Source: Camelus bactrianus (Eukaryota; Chordata; Mammalia; Artiodactyla; Camelidae). Taken from it: 64,000 nt of DNA. Numbering within the stretch: position 1 is the stretch's first letter; every line of letters begins with the position of its first letter. Under the pieces are notes generated by a model. That model was given only the letters and a program-made list of their open reading frames with translations. It did not search any database and was not told where the DNA came from. Made by a program: the position numbers and the translations under genes. Location of the stretch: contig NC_133541.1 in assembly GCF_048773025.1 (NCBI RefSeq), forward strand, positions 155,650,201 through 155,714,200, in the 5' to 3' direction. Shown one piece after another: positions 1-12,069 of this stretch.

Positions 1-327
1 ATATGGGAGCATTTGAGAGGCTCTTGGAGTTGGCTCCCTACTCCCTCTCGCTTTCTTTACTTTTTCCACAGTCTTGAGTCATTCATTCCATGTCGGTAAG
101 ACTTCTGCCAGCCAGAACCCACAGTTCCAGGTGAGAAGGATGCAGACTTTATCTCTCCTACCGGAGGGAGAGAAAGAAGAGAATTGAGATCTGCTCCCCC
201 GTGGTCCCTTCCTGCCCCAGGGACACTCCAGTTCACCTGCAGCTTTCTGGCCTCTGCTCTCAGGGCCTCTGTCCCAAGACTGACATCAGCCTTTTTTTCC
301 CTTATCAATATTTCATGTGCCTTTCAG

Positions 328-440
328 GAGTTGGTCTCTTCTCTGCAATTCCACCCTGGCAGATGTGATGGTGGTCAGCGTGCTGGTGGGCAGTCATTTG
401 GGGACTCCCAGGAGCCATTCTGATTCTCCTGATTCTCTCA
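328..440 (+). pseudogene. TRAPPC9: TRAPPC9-like pseudogene, exon 4 remnant (unit 1)
   Basis: Begins after a good acceptor (CCTTTCAG at 320-327). Read from GAG at 328 it gives a stretch with HPGRCDGGQRAGGQSFGDSQ, which lines up with the glycine-rich TRAPPC9 segment that I recall as HYPGGTGGKSGARRFQGS, just after the exon 3 region. A stop follows within about 33 codons and the 3' end is not recognisable. The match is short and tolerates small gaps. It is supported by position: it lies about 6 kb before the clear exon 5 remnant, and the same arrangement recurs in copy B. Human exon 4 is longer, as I recall about 159 bases. It could be chance similarity. The next exon in the unit is at 6325. Confidence 0.5.
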
Positions 441-914
441 TTCGGGGTTACAAAACTGTCGAGAACCGGAGGAAGCCCATTCACGGGAGGTCAATACAGT
501 ATTACATCACTTTCATATTATTTTTGAATTTTTAGTGGAGAAATTATTTGTAACAAACTGTTCCAGAATTTCGGCCGCCTGCTTTCCTCACCACTATTTC
601 CTTGTTGGCTCTGGTGCTTGTTTAAAGAGCCAGGTTTCTTCTCTGGTCATTTCTAGCAGCTGGGCTTGCCGAATCCTTGATCTGCATTTGAAGCAGAATG
701 CTTCTTCTTGATGTCAAACTGATTTTCCTTGTCATGTCTTAATAATTTGTGTACACTCAGCAACAGATTCAAGTGAAATGCTCTTGTCCAATTTCGGTTA
801 ACTCACATTTGCTGAACTCCTGCTTTCATGCTGAGGTCAGTTTCTTCTTCCTGTAATAAAATTTAGCAATTTGCATTTACTATGGGAAGGTACCTGGCTG
901 GAGGTGCTCTCGTT

Positions 915-1965
915 CTTAACAGTTTTAATAACAATTCACCCATTAAAATGTACAGTGGTTTTTACTCTATGCCCAGAATTGTGCATCCCATTCAATCTTA
1001 GAACATTTTCATCCCCCCAGCAGGAAGCTCCTTATGCATAAGCAGACATCCCCATCTTCCCCATCCTCCCACAGCCCCAGGGAGCCACTTTTCTCTCTCT
1101 GTGGGTTTGCCTGTGCTGGAAATTTCATGTAAATCGAGTTACTTCATGTAAGTGGAAGCATCTATTGTGACTGACTTCTTTCACCCTGAGTAACGTTTTC
1201 AAAATATGTCCACGTTGTGGCCTGGGTCAGTACTCTATGCTTTGCTATTGCTGAATAATATTCCTCTGTATGGCTGGGCCCCTCTGTTTACCCATTCATC
1301 ACGTGATAGGCATTTGTGTTGTTTCTGCTTTTTGGCTGTGATGAGTAATGGCACCGTGAATATTCCTGTAGGAGTTTTTATGTGAACATTTGTTTTCAGT
1401 TCTCTTACGTGTGTGCCCAGGAAGCAAAATTACCTGGTTATTCAGAAACCAAATGTTCAACTCTCTAAGGACCTGCCAGGCGTTTTTCCAAAGTGGCCAG
1501 TCTGTGTTACATCCTCAGCAGCAACGGCTGCGACCTCTGCATCTTCTGTGTCCTCATTAGTGCTTGTTACTCTTTTTTTGATTATAACCTATTGCAGTGA
1601 GTGTGAAGCTGTTTCTCCTAGTGGTTTTGACTTGATTTCCCTTACAGCTAATGATATTGAACATCGTTTCATTGTGCTTATTGGTCATTTGTATATTTTC
1701 CTTGATAAATGTTTTTCAGATTCTCTATTCATTTTTTAATTGAGTTGCCTTTTTATTATTGAGTTGTAGGAGGTTCTTTTTGTTTTTTTTTTTTTTTTTT
1801 TGGTAGATACAAATTCCTTATCAGATAAATGATTTGAAAAAATTTCTGCTGTGTGTTGTTTTTTCACTTTCTGGATGGTGTCCTTTGAAGCAAAGTTTTA
1901 AAATTTGATGAACTCCAATTTATCTCTGTTTTCTTTTTCCTTGTCCTTTTGGGGTAATATTTAAT
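915..1965 (-). mobile_element. Old L1 (L1M-type) ORF2/3' fragment, copy A
   Basis: The + strand reads as the antisense of an L1 ORF2 3' end. Recognisable parts are the CATTAAAATGTACAGTGG-type 3' UTR block, the GTGGCCTGGGTCAGTACT region, the TTGCTATTGCTGAATAATAT antisense of the ORF2 C-terminus, then the antisense 'gtgctgatcattttctca'-type segments to about 1965. The element therefore lies on the minus strand. It is heavily diverged, with no open frame of ORF2 length. A second copy sits at the matching place in copy B. Confidence 0.8.
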
Positions 1966-1994
1966 ATCTGAGGTATTTTATTTAAACTTTTATA

Positions 1995-2185
1995 TATAAA
2001 ATAACTTAATTATTAGGACCGTTCTAGGAGACGGGTGCTGTTGCTGTCCCCAGTCTATGGATAGGAGACTGGGATGCAGAAAATTTCACTGACTTATCAG
2101 TGTCAAAGCTACCCAGTGCTGTGGGAGTTCAGACCCTCATGTTTGTCCCCAGCATCTGTGCTTTTCACCACCATGCTCCTCTCCT
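1995..2185 (-). repeat. MIR SINE fragment (copy A)
   Basis: Contains a degenerate antisense MIR core (CCCCAGTCTATGGATAGGAG, then a CAGTGTCAAAGCTACCCAGT-like stretch corresponding to the antisense of the 'gctgtgtgaccttgg' region). A copy lies at about 56055-56225. Confidence 0.6.
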
Positions 2186-4720
2186 TCCTGGAATCGTTAA
2201 TGAAAAGTCTTTACTTTTTGATTTCTTGTTAGTTTTTGTTTTTCTCATTGGGGCCTCATCTCCTCATTTTCCTTAAAGAGATCACTGTAGGTTTATTTTA
2301 GGTCTCATGTAGGCAGAAGCATTGTTATCAGTTAACTTCTTTATTACTCACTCCCCAGTGATGGCTGTTGCTAATTGACCTAATGAAGTCTTGCTTTATT
2401 CTTTCCTTCTCATGACACTAACAACAGAGTCATGACTTACAGAATGCTTAAAGAAGAAAGTACTTGATTGATTTTATTTTGCTACCCAATCAAACTAATC
2501 AAATAAAAACCCCAGAGTTGACACAGACGGTAAGCCCTCCAGAATAGGGTCACTGTCTTCCTTGTGTTTCATTTGTTTGGTCACAATGTCTGGATAGTGC
2601 CTTGCTGTCCAGCAGTTTTCTTAGGATACAGTGCTCGTGAATCATTGTAAGGACAGAATTTTGACAACAGACTGTGCTGTTCATTTCACGAGGGAAAAGT
2701 TAATATAGAAATACTGCTCAGATCTATTTTAAAATTAAGCTTGGAATTTTGAGAAGAGTTCAAGAAACCATATAAAGATCTTTTTCACTAATTTTAGATC
2801 TATCTTAGACACATTATGGTTACATAGCAGAGTACCTTATCAAGTACATTTGACAAGAGGTGTGTATTATTGATTATTTGTTTTAGTTGAAATATTCTAC
2901 CTGGGATAAAATATTCAGTGCCCATAAATGAACAAATATGTTTGTATTTCTATGCAACATGGGAGCAGACTTCTTATGTTTCTATATAGTATATATGACT
3001 TTGTGTTTTAATCTGTCTTTCAGTGTTTTTATAGTTTTTCAGCAATGTTGTAACTTTAGAATTCTTCTAAGAAAATCACGCCAGATTCTAGTGCAGTTTG
3101 TACTGTGTATCCTGTCTTATGCATGGGATTGCACTGTCCCCACAGGGAGGAATTTCCTCTACTATTGAGTTAGTATCAGAGTTAAAGGAACTGTGATTTC
3201 TAGGCCTTTGCTCTCCATGTGTTTGCAGTTGGCTGTCAATCGCGATTTTCCCTTTCTTGAGTTTTCATTGTTCAATTAGAATTTTTGAAAATAACTATTA
3301 ATATGTTGCATCGATCTCCCTAGAAACTTGATGTGTTTGTGCTTTTCAGTTTTCAATTTATGAAAAATGTAAATACACACTTGTTTTTAAGTAGTCATTT
3401 TTCACTAGATATTTGGTTACCTCTTTATAGTTAAAATATTTTTTTCCCAATGAATGAATCGGTGTGCATGTTTTAAAAGATACCTTACTTTTTATTTTTC
3501 TTATTGTAACAGTTATATTCATTGTAGAGAATTTAGAAAATACGGATAAACACATTAATAACTTAAAATGGCCTCTAATCTCACCTAGACATACAGTTGT
3601 AAGGTTTGAAATTGAGAATTACAAGTCCTCTCATATTGTTCTTCTTTTTCAAGTACGTTTTGGTTACTGAGACCCTCGAATTCCCATATGAATTGTAGCA
3701 GCAGCCAGTCAGTTTCTGCAGAGGAGACCGCAGGGATTGTGATCGAGACCACGTTGAATATACGGATCGTTCTGGGGAGCACTGCCATTCCAAGAGCGCT
3801 GTCTTCTGATCCAGCAATGTGTGTGGTTTGTCCAGGTATTTAGGTATTTTTTAATTTTTTTTTAACAATGCTTTGAGTTTACAGAGTTATTTTAATTTTT
3901 TTTTTTTTTTTGCCTTTATACTGGGGACAATTGTGCCAGGTACCGGGATCAGAAGTGTATTTGAGCCCCGCCACTTGCTGCCACCATGGTCGCTGCGCTC
4001 TTGCTTCACCCGCTCTACAATCTTGCACAGAATAGGACCTCAGTAACTCTCTCTCTCGAATGATTATATGCTTGTTGGATGATGCTTGAGAGTCCGTGTG
4101 ATGATTTTTTTTCCCCCAGTCATTCCCCACTTCTTTACTATGCCCTTTCTCTTCCTTTCCTCCAGCCTGGGTTTCAGTTTACCTGTGGCATTGATTTTTC
4201 TTGTCTGTAGACATTTCCTTTCACTGGTTCACGATAATTTTACATGTGGGCTGTGGAAACTTGCTAGATGTCAGGAAAGAGCCAATCCATTGCATGCTAG
4301 TATTTTTAGAGTGCATTACTATTTCATCGATTGATATTAAATCAGGGTGACCCCCTGAGCCCTCCCGTGAGCTGTTTTTGCCTTCCTACATGTGATAATG
4401 CTTGGCTGCTGAATGTGCCCTTTCCCCAGACTTGGTTTTGGAGTTAAGTCACCATCAGTGGAGCCCTCTCTTTAAAAGATGAAGAAAACATTTGCTCCTT
4501 CTCCCTGGTTGGGGACTTGGATGAGATGAGGTAACAGATAAAGAATGGAGCCCCACCCTCTAACACCCGCTTGTTCCGTTCCTTTCTCCACGGAAAAAGA
4601 GTACAATTCAACACTATAAAGATTGATTGTGAGCAAATGAGATAGACAGGACAACCGATCATTTATTAAATATACTTTCATGCCAGAAACAAATGTATTA
4701 TTCACACAAAAAGTACACAA
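2186..4720. other. Intron-like sequence of unit 1, no gene seen
   Basis: AT-rich and without coding signal; only short chance frames. It includes a probable ancient L1-like scrap at about 3460-3640 (TTGTAGAGAATTTAGAAAAT is typical of old L1 3' regions) and a poly-T run with old repeat-like sequence at 3895-4080. Its counterpart in copy B is 56226-58750. It corresponds to the TRAPPC9 exon 4-5 intron. Confidence 0.5.
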
Positions 4721-4724
4721 AGCA

Positions 4725-4930
4725 CGGTAGTACCGTGATTACAAACGTGGGTCCGAGTTCGAGTCCTGCTCTGGTCACTGGAGTGACCAGTCCTGTGAGA
4801 TGGAGAACTGGTAGGTCGGCTTAGCCTCTCCCGGGCTTGTTTTCTGTCCTGCAGAGATGGGGCTCGCTAGGCGTCCCTCCCCCATAGAGATGCTGTAGGG
4901 TGCAAATGATGTGCGTGGGCAGCCCGAGCA
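4725..4930 (+). repeat. MIR SINE fragment (copy A)
   Basis: Begins with a recognisable MIR 5' part (CACGGTAGTACCGTGATTAC, then GAGTTCGAGTCCTGCTCTGG, equivalent to the MIR 'gttcgaatcccggctctg' block). The copy in unit 2 is at about 58755-58940. Confidence 0.6.
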
Positions 4931-5194
4931 CAGCTGCTCGTTCCTCGTAAGTGCAGGAGAGCATAGCTTTTGTGGTGGAGGCTTTATAACTGCCCCGTGT
5001 AGACTCTCAGTGCTCCGAAGGGATGCCTTGTGGTTTGGAGATGGGATTCTCATTTCTGTAAATACCCAAGGATTGTGTTATTGGGCCCTGCTGAGTTGAA
5101 TCTATTCTTTAGAAAGTACATATTGTAAATATATTTTTCAAGCATGCATGCTTTTTTCTTTTATCATTTATACTTCTACCCTCTCTCTTGGTGG

Positions 5195-5403
5195 GACTTT
5201 TCATGGAATCCAGGAAACAGCCCTAAGCCACCTGCCTCTTCACACGTCTCCGTGGCGGTTTTCTTCCCTGACTAGAAGAGGGTTCTGCATAGGGAATTTT
5301 CTTTGTTCCCCTTTTCTTGGAGTCTCTCTGTCTGTCTGCCCACCTCTCACCTGTCCAACTGTCCATTTCTCTACCCACTCATTCTTCTGACTTGTTCCAA
5401 AAA
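5195..5403. repeat. 209-bp block identical to 59220-59428
   Basis: Reading both copies base by base, I found no difference between 5195-5403 and 59220-59428, although adjacent sequence differs. The flanking mismatches are at 5194 (G here, T in copy B) and 5404 (G here, C in copy B). The block begins in GACTTTTCATGGAATCC and ends in TTGTTCCAAAAA; it is pyrimidine-rich, with no recognised exon or transposon. The surrounding 5017-5430 is also unusually similar, with only a handful of changes. Confidence 0.85.
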
Positions 5404-6324
5404 GCATTTCAGGCAGCTTACAGAAGAACAGATACCAAATAAACAGGTGAGAAAATGGGGCCAAGTTCAGACAGTGAGGCTAGGAGGCGAGCCTGTGTGA
5501 GGGTGGCAAGCATGAGAGACACGCGTCTGCCCTGTGACTTATAAGATCGACAGCAAGAGTGTGCCTGAGGCTCCCAGCAGACACAGGTTAACAGGGTTTG
5601 TGGGAGATGCTCACTGGCTGTGAAATAAATAAGTGACTGAGGAGAAGCCCAGCCTTTCCAGCTACTAAGGCTTAGGAGAATATTTTGAGTGTCTTCAACA
5701 TCAGAGTATTTCATGTTTTCTTTTGTCAGAGTTCTACATATAGATGGTTACATTCTGTACCTGGAAATTTCTACAAAATTTCTTCCCACGTGAGTCCCAT
5801 GACTCGGGAATGGGGTGGTTCTGCTCATTGAATGGGGTTGGCCAGAAACCAAAAATGACAGCTTCAAAGGAGCCTGGGATTTGTCAGTTATGTTTTGTCA
5901 GTACTGTAGAGTTCAAAAAATGCTTTCACAGTATCTCTCCATCTGAGGCGGCAGCGTGCTCTCTTACCAGCATCAGGAGCTCAGGGCCATGGTATGGTGG
6001 GGGCTGAATGCATTGCCGTCAAGACAGCTGAACTAGTCACTGCAGGTGTGGTTCTTTTACGTAAGGCCTTTCATTTTCTTTACATGAATATTTCAACAGG
6101 GAGTTAATTAACTGAGTCAATTAACATTTAATAAATATGATTCTTTGTTGAAAAGACAGTTATAAACAGAATATAAGCTCTGAAGCCTTTAAAAACGGTT
6201 TCATTACTGAAATTTCAGTAGGGGAGATACACAGTTTATCTTATTTATGCCTGTCTTTTAAAGTAACAAAGAAACAAGACAGAAAGTGCAGAGGATTGTT
6301 TCTGTTCTTCCTTTCTGCTTGCAG

Positions 6325-6445
6325 GTGCCCTCACCTCCAGTAGCATCCATCCAGACCCCGGAACTGACACTGGCCGTGCTCAGAACTGCCTCAGCCCTGA
6401 AGACACAACTGACAAATAGAAGGGGACCACGCCCTGTTACAGCAG
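6325..6445 (+). pseudogene. TRAPPC9: TRAPPC9 pseudogene, exon 5 remnant (unit 1)
   Basis: 121 bases bounded by an acceptor (TGCTTGCAG ending at 6324) and a GT at 6446. The frame from base 3 reads ALTSSSIHPDPGTDTGRAQN then [10 protein letters not shown], then a TAG stop, then a decayed end with CYS. This matches TRAPPC9 [20 protein letters not shown] / [20 protein letters not shown] as I remember it. The stop replaces the Tyr codon after DK. The length is about one base short of the expected 122. The same stop is in copy B (60345-60465). It cannot contribute to a functional protein, but the splice sites look usable. It follows exon 4 (328) and precedes exon 6 (13226) in correct order. Confidence 0.92.
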
Positions 6446-6589
6446 GTGCTCTCACTTTGTGGATCCTTATGTAACTGAGCGGTGTTAATCAGGATTGCCC
6501 GTTCTACATTATGTGGCGCTGCTGCGGTGTCTCCTAGTTACTTGTTTCTGTAAGTATTCATGTATTATTCCCCACTGCGTGGTACTACA

Positions 6590-9000
6590 CGTCTAAAAAT
6601 GCTTTTTTCAGATGAAAAATAATGTGCATTTAATATAATATGTCTTAAAAATGGGGCAAAAGATTCTATCCTGGTCCCTCTACTCAGAGATAATAATTAA
6701 CAATTTAACATTTATTTTCTGTTCTTTTCATTAGTGTGTATCATCTCTGTCATAAAAACCAGTGAGTACTCTGTCCCTGTTTACTGTTCGGAGACCTCCA
6801 TTTTCCATTCGGCTTATTACATGTTTTTCTACAATATTCTATCTCCCCTGGCATGATTTTTAAAGACCAGTGTAGCATTCTGTCTTATGAATGCATGGTC
6901 CATTTTACTTCGGACTTAAATAAACTTTTAAATTCCAAGTATACTTAACTGAAATACTGAAAAGAGAACTGTGGTGGTACAGGAAGGCCCCTAACTCCCT
7001 TCCCATTATTTCCTGAGAGTAAAAGCTGTTGAAAATTTGGTATATATATTTCATGACCTTTATGCCTATGAGATACATATATATACACATATGAGAAATC
7101 AATGTATACGTGTGTGTATATATGCTTTATTTAAAAATGATACCATACTATATGTTTTTCTGCAGCTCGCTTTATTCACTCAGGGGAATATCATTGAAGT
7201 CCTCCCACTCCAGACTCACCCGGCCCTTTCAGATAGATTGGAGGGGTCTCCTGATGTGCGGGTGTCGTCTCTTGTCCACGGACACATTTGGTGGGAGAGT
7301 GCGGTGGACAAGGCCTTGGACCACGGTGAAACGCCGGATCCCTCAGCACCCGCAGCTCGCCTTGATTTACCGCATCATTGTCTTGATGGCGGACAGTTAA
7401 GTTTTCTCCATTTTCCACTGTCAGGAAGAATGTTTGAGTTGCATCCTTCTTGTACAGACATTCCTGTGATCTTGTATGTGTATTCCTTTAGTTAAGGCTT
7501 CTGGAAATTTAGTCCCTGGATGTGACATTTACATTCATCACAGACTCCTTTCAAGTGACTAGAAATTCCTTCTCCATTGGGGAATGAAAAAATGCACAAT
7601 TACTTATGTAACCAATTCTCTATCGCTGGATATGGTTTCACTTCAGTTTTTCTTCCCATCTTTGTAAACAGTGCTGTGTAAATGCCCTGATGGGTACATC
7701 TTTTTGGACTGATTTTTTTTTCCTAAAGGAAACGATTCCTAGAAGTGGAATTGAGTCAGTGTGTATGTACGTTTTTCAGAGCTTACAAATCCATTGATAT
7801 TTCATCCTCTGAAAAAGTCGCTCATGATTTGTTCTCCCACAGATGGACACTAGCTAGAATATCTTAAAAATATTTGCCAATATGATAAGCAAAAGTGCTT
7901 TTTCATTGTTTTTGTTTGCATTTGATGACCAGTGAAGTTTTGAGAATTTTTCACTCATTAGCCATTTGATTTTTTTAAAATGAATGATTCCTTTTGTCCT
8001 TTGCCCACATTTAAGTGAGGGAGCTTCTTGTTGCTTTGTGACAGCTTTTTGTATGTTATGAAAATTAACTTCGTGAATTCATCAACATGTATCACAGAGC
8101 TTTTTCTTGTCATTTCTTTCCTTTCATTTTGTTCAGGAAGTTTTCTGATTTTTGTTGTGGCTCAAACTATTCTTAGGATAGTAAATGTCTTCCTTATGGG
8201 TTTTATCTTTGACATTATTCTTAGAAATACTCTCTTATAATGGAATAAATCTCTTCTGTAGGTTTTTTTTAATCTCTAAGATGGAGATTATAATAGTACA
8301 TGTTATAGTGAGGAGAAGTTGAGTTAATAAGAGCAAAGGGTTGTATTTGCTGTTACTAGTACTTTTTAATATTTACATCGCTATCTGCAATTTATCTTGT
8401 GGTCATTATGACAGGAGTAGAATTTATTCTTTCCAGGTGATTCTCTGTCCCAGGACAATTATCGAATTCATAATTTTCTCTTTGATTTGAAATCCCACCT
8501 GTACAAAATACTTTCATACACTAGAGTCTTTTTTGAGCTCATGGTTCCCTTCTGTCAATCTCCTTTCCTTACTCCAGCACCATATCTTACATGTTGTAAA
8601 AATTTATTTAATAACTGGCAGTCTGATTTTTTTTTGATTCTTTTCTTCCATCCCAAATTTTTTTGTCAAGTATTATGACTTTATTATTCCTGAAGAATTC
8701 CAAAATATTTTGTTCAAGTTAAAAAAAATCAGATTGGAATTTTCATGGGATTTTTTAGTAAGTTTTGAATTATTCTTAGGAGAACTTACATCTTTACAGA
8801 ACTGCTTTTCTCCATGCAATATGTTTATGTCTCTACATTCATACCTCTTACTTTAACCCTCAGTACAGTCCTGAAGTTTCTCCATTTAGAATATGGGCAT
8901 TATTTTGGAATTTATTCCAGATTATTGTTTATGTTTTTGTTAATTTTGTAAGTGAGAATATTTTGCTATTATATTTTTAAATGCTTAAAACTGACATTTA
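6590..9000 (-). mobile_element. Ancient L1/HAL1-like fragments (copy A)
   Basis: Several + strand stretches read as the antisense of very old L1 or HAL1 elements: TTCTGCAGCTCGCTTTATTC (about 7160), the AAAGTGCTTTTTCATTGTTT region (about 7890), CCTTTTGTCCTTTGCCCACA (about 7990) and the ATTGGAATTTTCATGGGATT / ACATCTTTACAGAACTGC part (8730-8800). Gaps between them are undetermined. An AT dinucleotide-rich patch (about 7037-7130) lies within. The counterpart in copy B is about 60600-63030. Confidence 0.55.
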
Positions 9001-9479
9001 GAAAGGAAGATTCGGTTTGTCAATACTCACTTTGTAACTTGTCATTTAAAATTGTAAGTATTAAGTACTTGTTCCAGAATCCTTTCTTTTCTGTTTTTTA
9101 AAATTTGTTTCCAAGATTCTCAAAATGGTCATAGCTAAGTAGTATAGGTGGGGACACAGATGGAGAGAGGAAGTGTGGCTCAGGAACAAACTGTGAGCAC
9201 TTTCATGGCTGCCTTTAGGCTGGAGAAGCCACAGAAGAGCCCAGGTTAGACCAAGGGTGGCTTTGTATGCACTTGAAAGCCAGCTTTCCTGCCTGTATGG
9301 TGAAGCCGGGTGGGCGTGGCAGGTAGATGATCAAGGTCTGATCAAGGTCATTGGCTGCACAGAGCACTGTGTCTGTGAGAACTGGAGACCATTACCATGG
9401 GAAATGCTTGGCGCCAGGAACACTGCAGGGGAGCTGGGGAGCCTGTGTGTTAAGGATTTTCCAGCCCTGGGAGTGGGAA

Positions 9480-9660
9480 GATGAGACTCTGCATTCAGAT
9501 CTGAGTTTGAATTCATCCTCTCTTGTTTACTGGTCCTCTGACTTTTGTCAAGTTATCTACCCGCTTTGAACTCCTGTTTTCTTGTCTCTCAAAACAGGAG
9601 AATTACAGCCTGCTGCTAGAGTGTTTGATCAGGGTAAATGATTTGTGTCTATTAGATGCC
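9480..9660 (+). repeat. MIR SINE fragment (copy A)
   Basis: Matches the MIR 5' and core order: CTCTGCATTCAGATCTGAGT, GTTTGAATTCATCC, then TGACTTTTGTCAAGTTATCT, equal to the 'gtgaccttgggcaagttact' block. Copy at about 63511-63685. A 130-bp identical tract (9395-9524) covers its 5' half. Confidence 0.7.
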
Positions 9661-9991
9661 ACGTACAGTCACAATCTCAGTGAGAAATGGGCTGTCGCCT
9701 CTTCTTCTGCAACTCAGTGCTCGATAAGACATCGGGGGAAAGCCAGTCCCTAATTTGTATGTCATGCAATGAGGAAAAAAATTAACGTCTTGCCTTTCCC
9801 TAGCAGTATTCTTATTTCTTTGCTTCATTTACCTCTTTCCTCCTTTACTCTCCCTTTCACCTCCTCCACCAAAAGAGACTGAGTCTGTCTCAGGACACTA
9901 CATTCAAATTACTTTAAATGTTGCCTCATCCACATGAAATTACAATGAAATTAAAAATAATCTGTACACGTCCCAGACATGATTATATTTG

Positions 9992-9995
<4 letters not shown>

Positions 9996-10044
<49 letters not shown>
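9996..10044 (+). repeat. (AC)n microsatellite
   Basis: About 24 uninterrupted AC units. It begins a few bases after the last position at which copy B can be compared within the window, so it cannot be told whether copy B has it. Confidence 0.98.
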
Positions 10045-10047
<3 letters not shown>

Positions 10048-11525
10048 AGGCTACCTCCCATTTGCTGAGGGAGAAGGACCACTTTTTCTCAGTTTTCATT
10101 CACTGAGCGTGAGAGCAAAGTCTCTTAAGCAGAAATTCGCCTGGCTTCTTGCATGGTTTTTTAAATTGGATTTCTGCTTTGTGTCCACAGAAATAGACTC
10201 TTATTAGAAGAGGGGAAGTGGAGACATAGATAGTCTGCTGAGATATTGGTGTCATCATATTTGAGTTGGAAAGGACTTACGACAGCATAGAGTCATACCT
10301 TTATATGGGTGAGAATCCATGATAGTGTAACTTGGACAAGAACCCGGTTCTTCTGTCTTCATGTCCACGCGGATGAAGAGGCAACTGGCTGGGGGATGGC
10401 AGGGATCCTTGCTTGAGTTCCGGGGTCTTGCTAGTTTCCATTGTTCAGCTGCCTTTAGTTTATGTCCATGTGGCCTCTCATGGGAAGGTCACTCTATCCT
10501 GATAGATTGAGTTTCTAATCAGCAAAACGGTCTGGACCCACTCATGTTTCCCAGAGATTTTCTGCTGACCTGCTGACACTTTATATACATGAGATCTAAG
10601 AAACTGCTGGATATAAAATCCTTATTGTTATCATTTGCCCTCGAGTTCCACAGGAATGGGGTGCTGTCTCAGGCTGTCTAAGGCCAGCTCTGAACAAAGA
10701 TAGGGTGATAGGCTGTACAGCTGGACACTCCCCAGTCGAATGGGATTTCCACCTTAGTTTTTAGAATCAGGCAGATGAGTTCAAATCTTACCTTTACCAG
10801 TTATTAGCTTTGTGACCTTGAGGAAGAAACTTTACTTTTTTGGGGACAAGTTTTCTTTATCTGTAAATAAGTTCAGTATTTATTTTAGGGATTTTGTTTT
10901 AGAATTGAATGAGCTAATTCCCTCATTTATTCCTAAAATACTGATCACATGGTTCTATGCTGGTGACTTAGTGGTTGATTACTAAGGGACTCAGTAGTGA
11001 GAATGTGGGTGAGGCTCCCTGGATAATAGAGCTTATATTCCAGGATATGCTTGTAAAAGACTGGATTGCAGTGGATTTTTAGTAAATGTCCATTCCTTTC
11101 CTAATCCCCATTGATTGTGTATATATCTTTATACTAATATATGAAAAATTTTTTATTGCAATTTTATGTCTTTTTGTAGTATTTAAAGTATGTAGCTATA
11201 ACAAAAATACGTGAAATAAAATGATTTGACTTTTATTTTCTTTTCAATAAGCAAAAGAAAATAAAATAGAAAAGAAAAGAAAAGTTTTGAAAGAGTAGAA
11301 ATAATTATATTTCCGTGGAGTCGACTCCTTATGTTAGGTTTTTCCGTTGTGTTCTTAAACAGCATATAAAATTGACAGGTTTTGACTTCAGTGTTGATAG
11401 CTGGGTGAGTATAGTTTATTTTTGTGGTTGTCTTTGATGAATTATTTGCACTAGATCATAAATAATGTGCATGTTACATATTGGAAACTAGGAAAGAGTG
11501 GAGACATACTACCTCCAATGCAGTC
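10045..11525. other. Intron-like sequence (exon 5-6 intron), no gene
   Basis: No exon or coding signal. A plus-strand MIR is visible at about 10760-10930 (GATGAGTTCAAATCTTACCT, then TTAGCTTTGTGACCTTGAGG). The rest, including an AT-rich run at 11120-11400, is unrecognised. Confidence 0.5.
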
Positions 11526-11529
11526 ATTT

Positions 11530-12069
11530 TGTTACCGAGTCCAAACTCATTCTGCTCACCAAATGACAGGCCAATAAACTGGGAGATGAGGTGTTGGAGC
11601 AAGGAATAGTGACTTTATTTGCAAAGCTGGCAGACCCAAAAGATGGCAGACTGATGTCCTGGAGAACCATCTTCCCCAAGTCAGAATTGAGTCTCCTTTT
11701 ATACTAAAAAGGGCCGGGGCTGCAGTTGGTTGTTGGAAACTTCTTGTTGTATGAATTGCTTGTCCTTTGAATCCGCTGTTCTTGCAGCTGTCCATGTGGA
11801 TCAAATCATGTTGCCCCTGTAAAACCTCCAAAAATAAAACAAAGTTATTCTCTATTTTGCAACTTGCCATCTCTACATAAGTGCAGATTAGTTAGCATCC
11901 TTCAAGATCACGGCCAGGAGTAGAGGGTGTCCTGGATATTTCAGTCTAAAGGCAACTTTCTTTTACAAATTTTGCAGAGATAGCAAGTCTGAGCTTAGAA
12001 AACAGGACACAGGGTTAAAGCCAAAGGAACAGACCTAACATGGGGTCAAAATTGTTCTTTTCTATTACA
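11530..12069 (-). mobile_element. Solo LTR, class I endogenous retrovirus type (family X)
   Basis: An LTR fossil on the minus strand, 540 bases, with TG...CA ends: read in sense it starts TGTAATAG and ends GACTCGGTAACA. The sense strand shows a TATA-like AGTATAAAAGG (antisense about 11695-11705) and an AATAAAG poly(A) signal (antisense near 11612). Flanks are ATTT (11526-11529) and ATTC (12070-12073), a near-perfect 4-bp target duplication as expected for class I elements. The same family is found at 28979-29462 and, as a scrap, at 28237-28290. No internal region adjoins it, so it is probably a solo LTR. Confidence 0.8.

Larger units (their letters stand above)
1..9987. repeat. Tandem segmental duplication, copy A (3' part of unit 1)
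   Basis: This stretch aligns along its whole length with 54059-64000. Position 1 pairs with 54059 (offset 54058) and position 9961 pairs with 63974 (offset 54013), so copy B is a net 45 bases shorter. Divergence by eye is uneven: about 8-12% in many stretches (for example 6480-6720), about 3% around 2700-2850, and zero over 5195-5403. Both copies carry the same L1M, MIR and TRAPPC9 exon 4 and 5 remnants in the same order, so all of these predate the duplication. Copy A may begin upstream of the window. Only its visible part can be described. Confidence 0.97.

Noticed and set aside
7037-7495. 152-codon plus-strand open frame
   Set aside because: Overlaps ancient L1-like debris and an AT-repeat patch; the frame is not kept in copy B.
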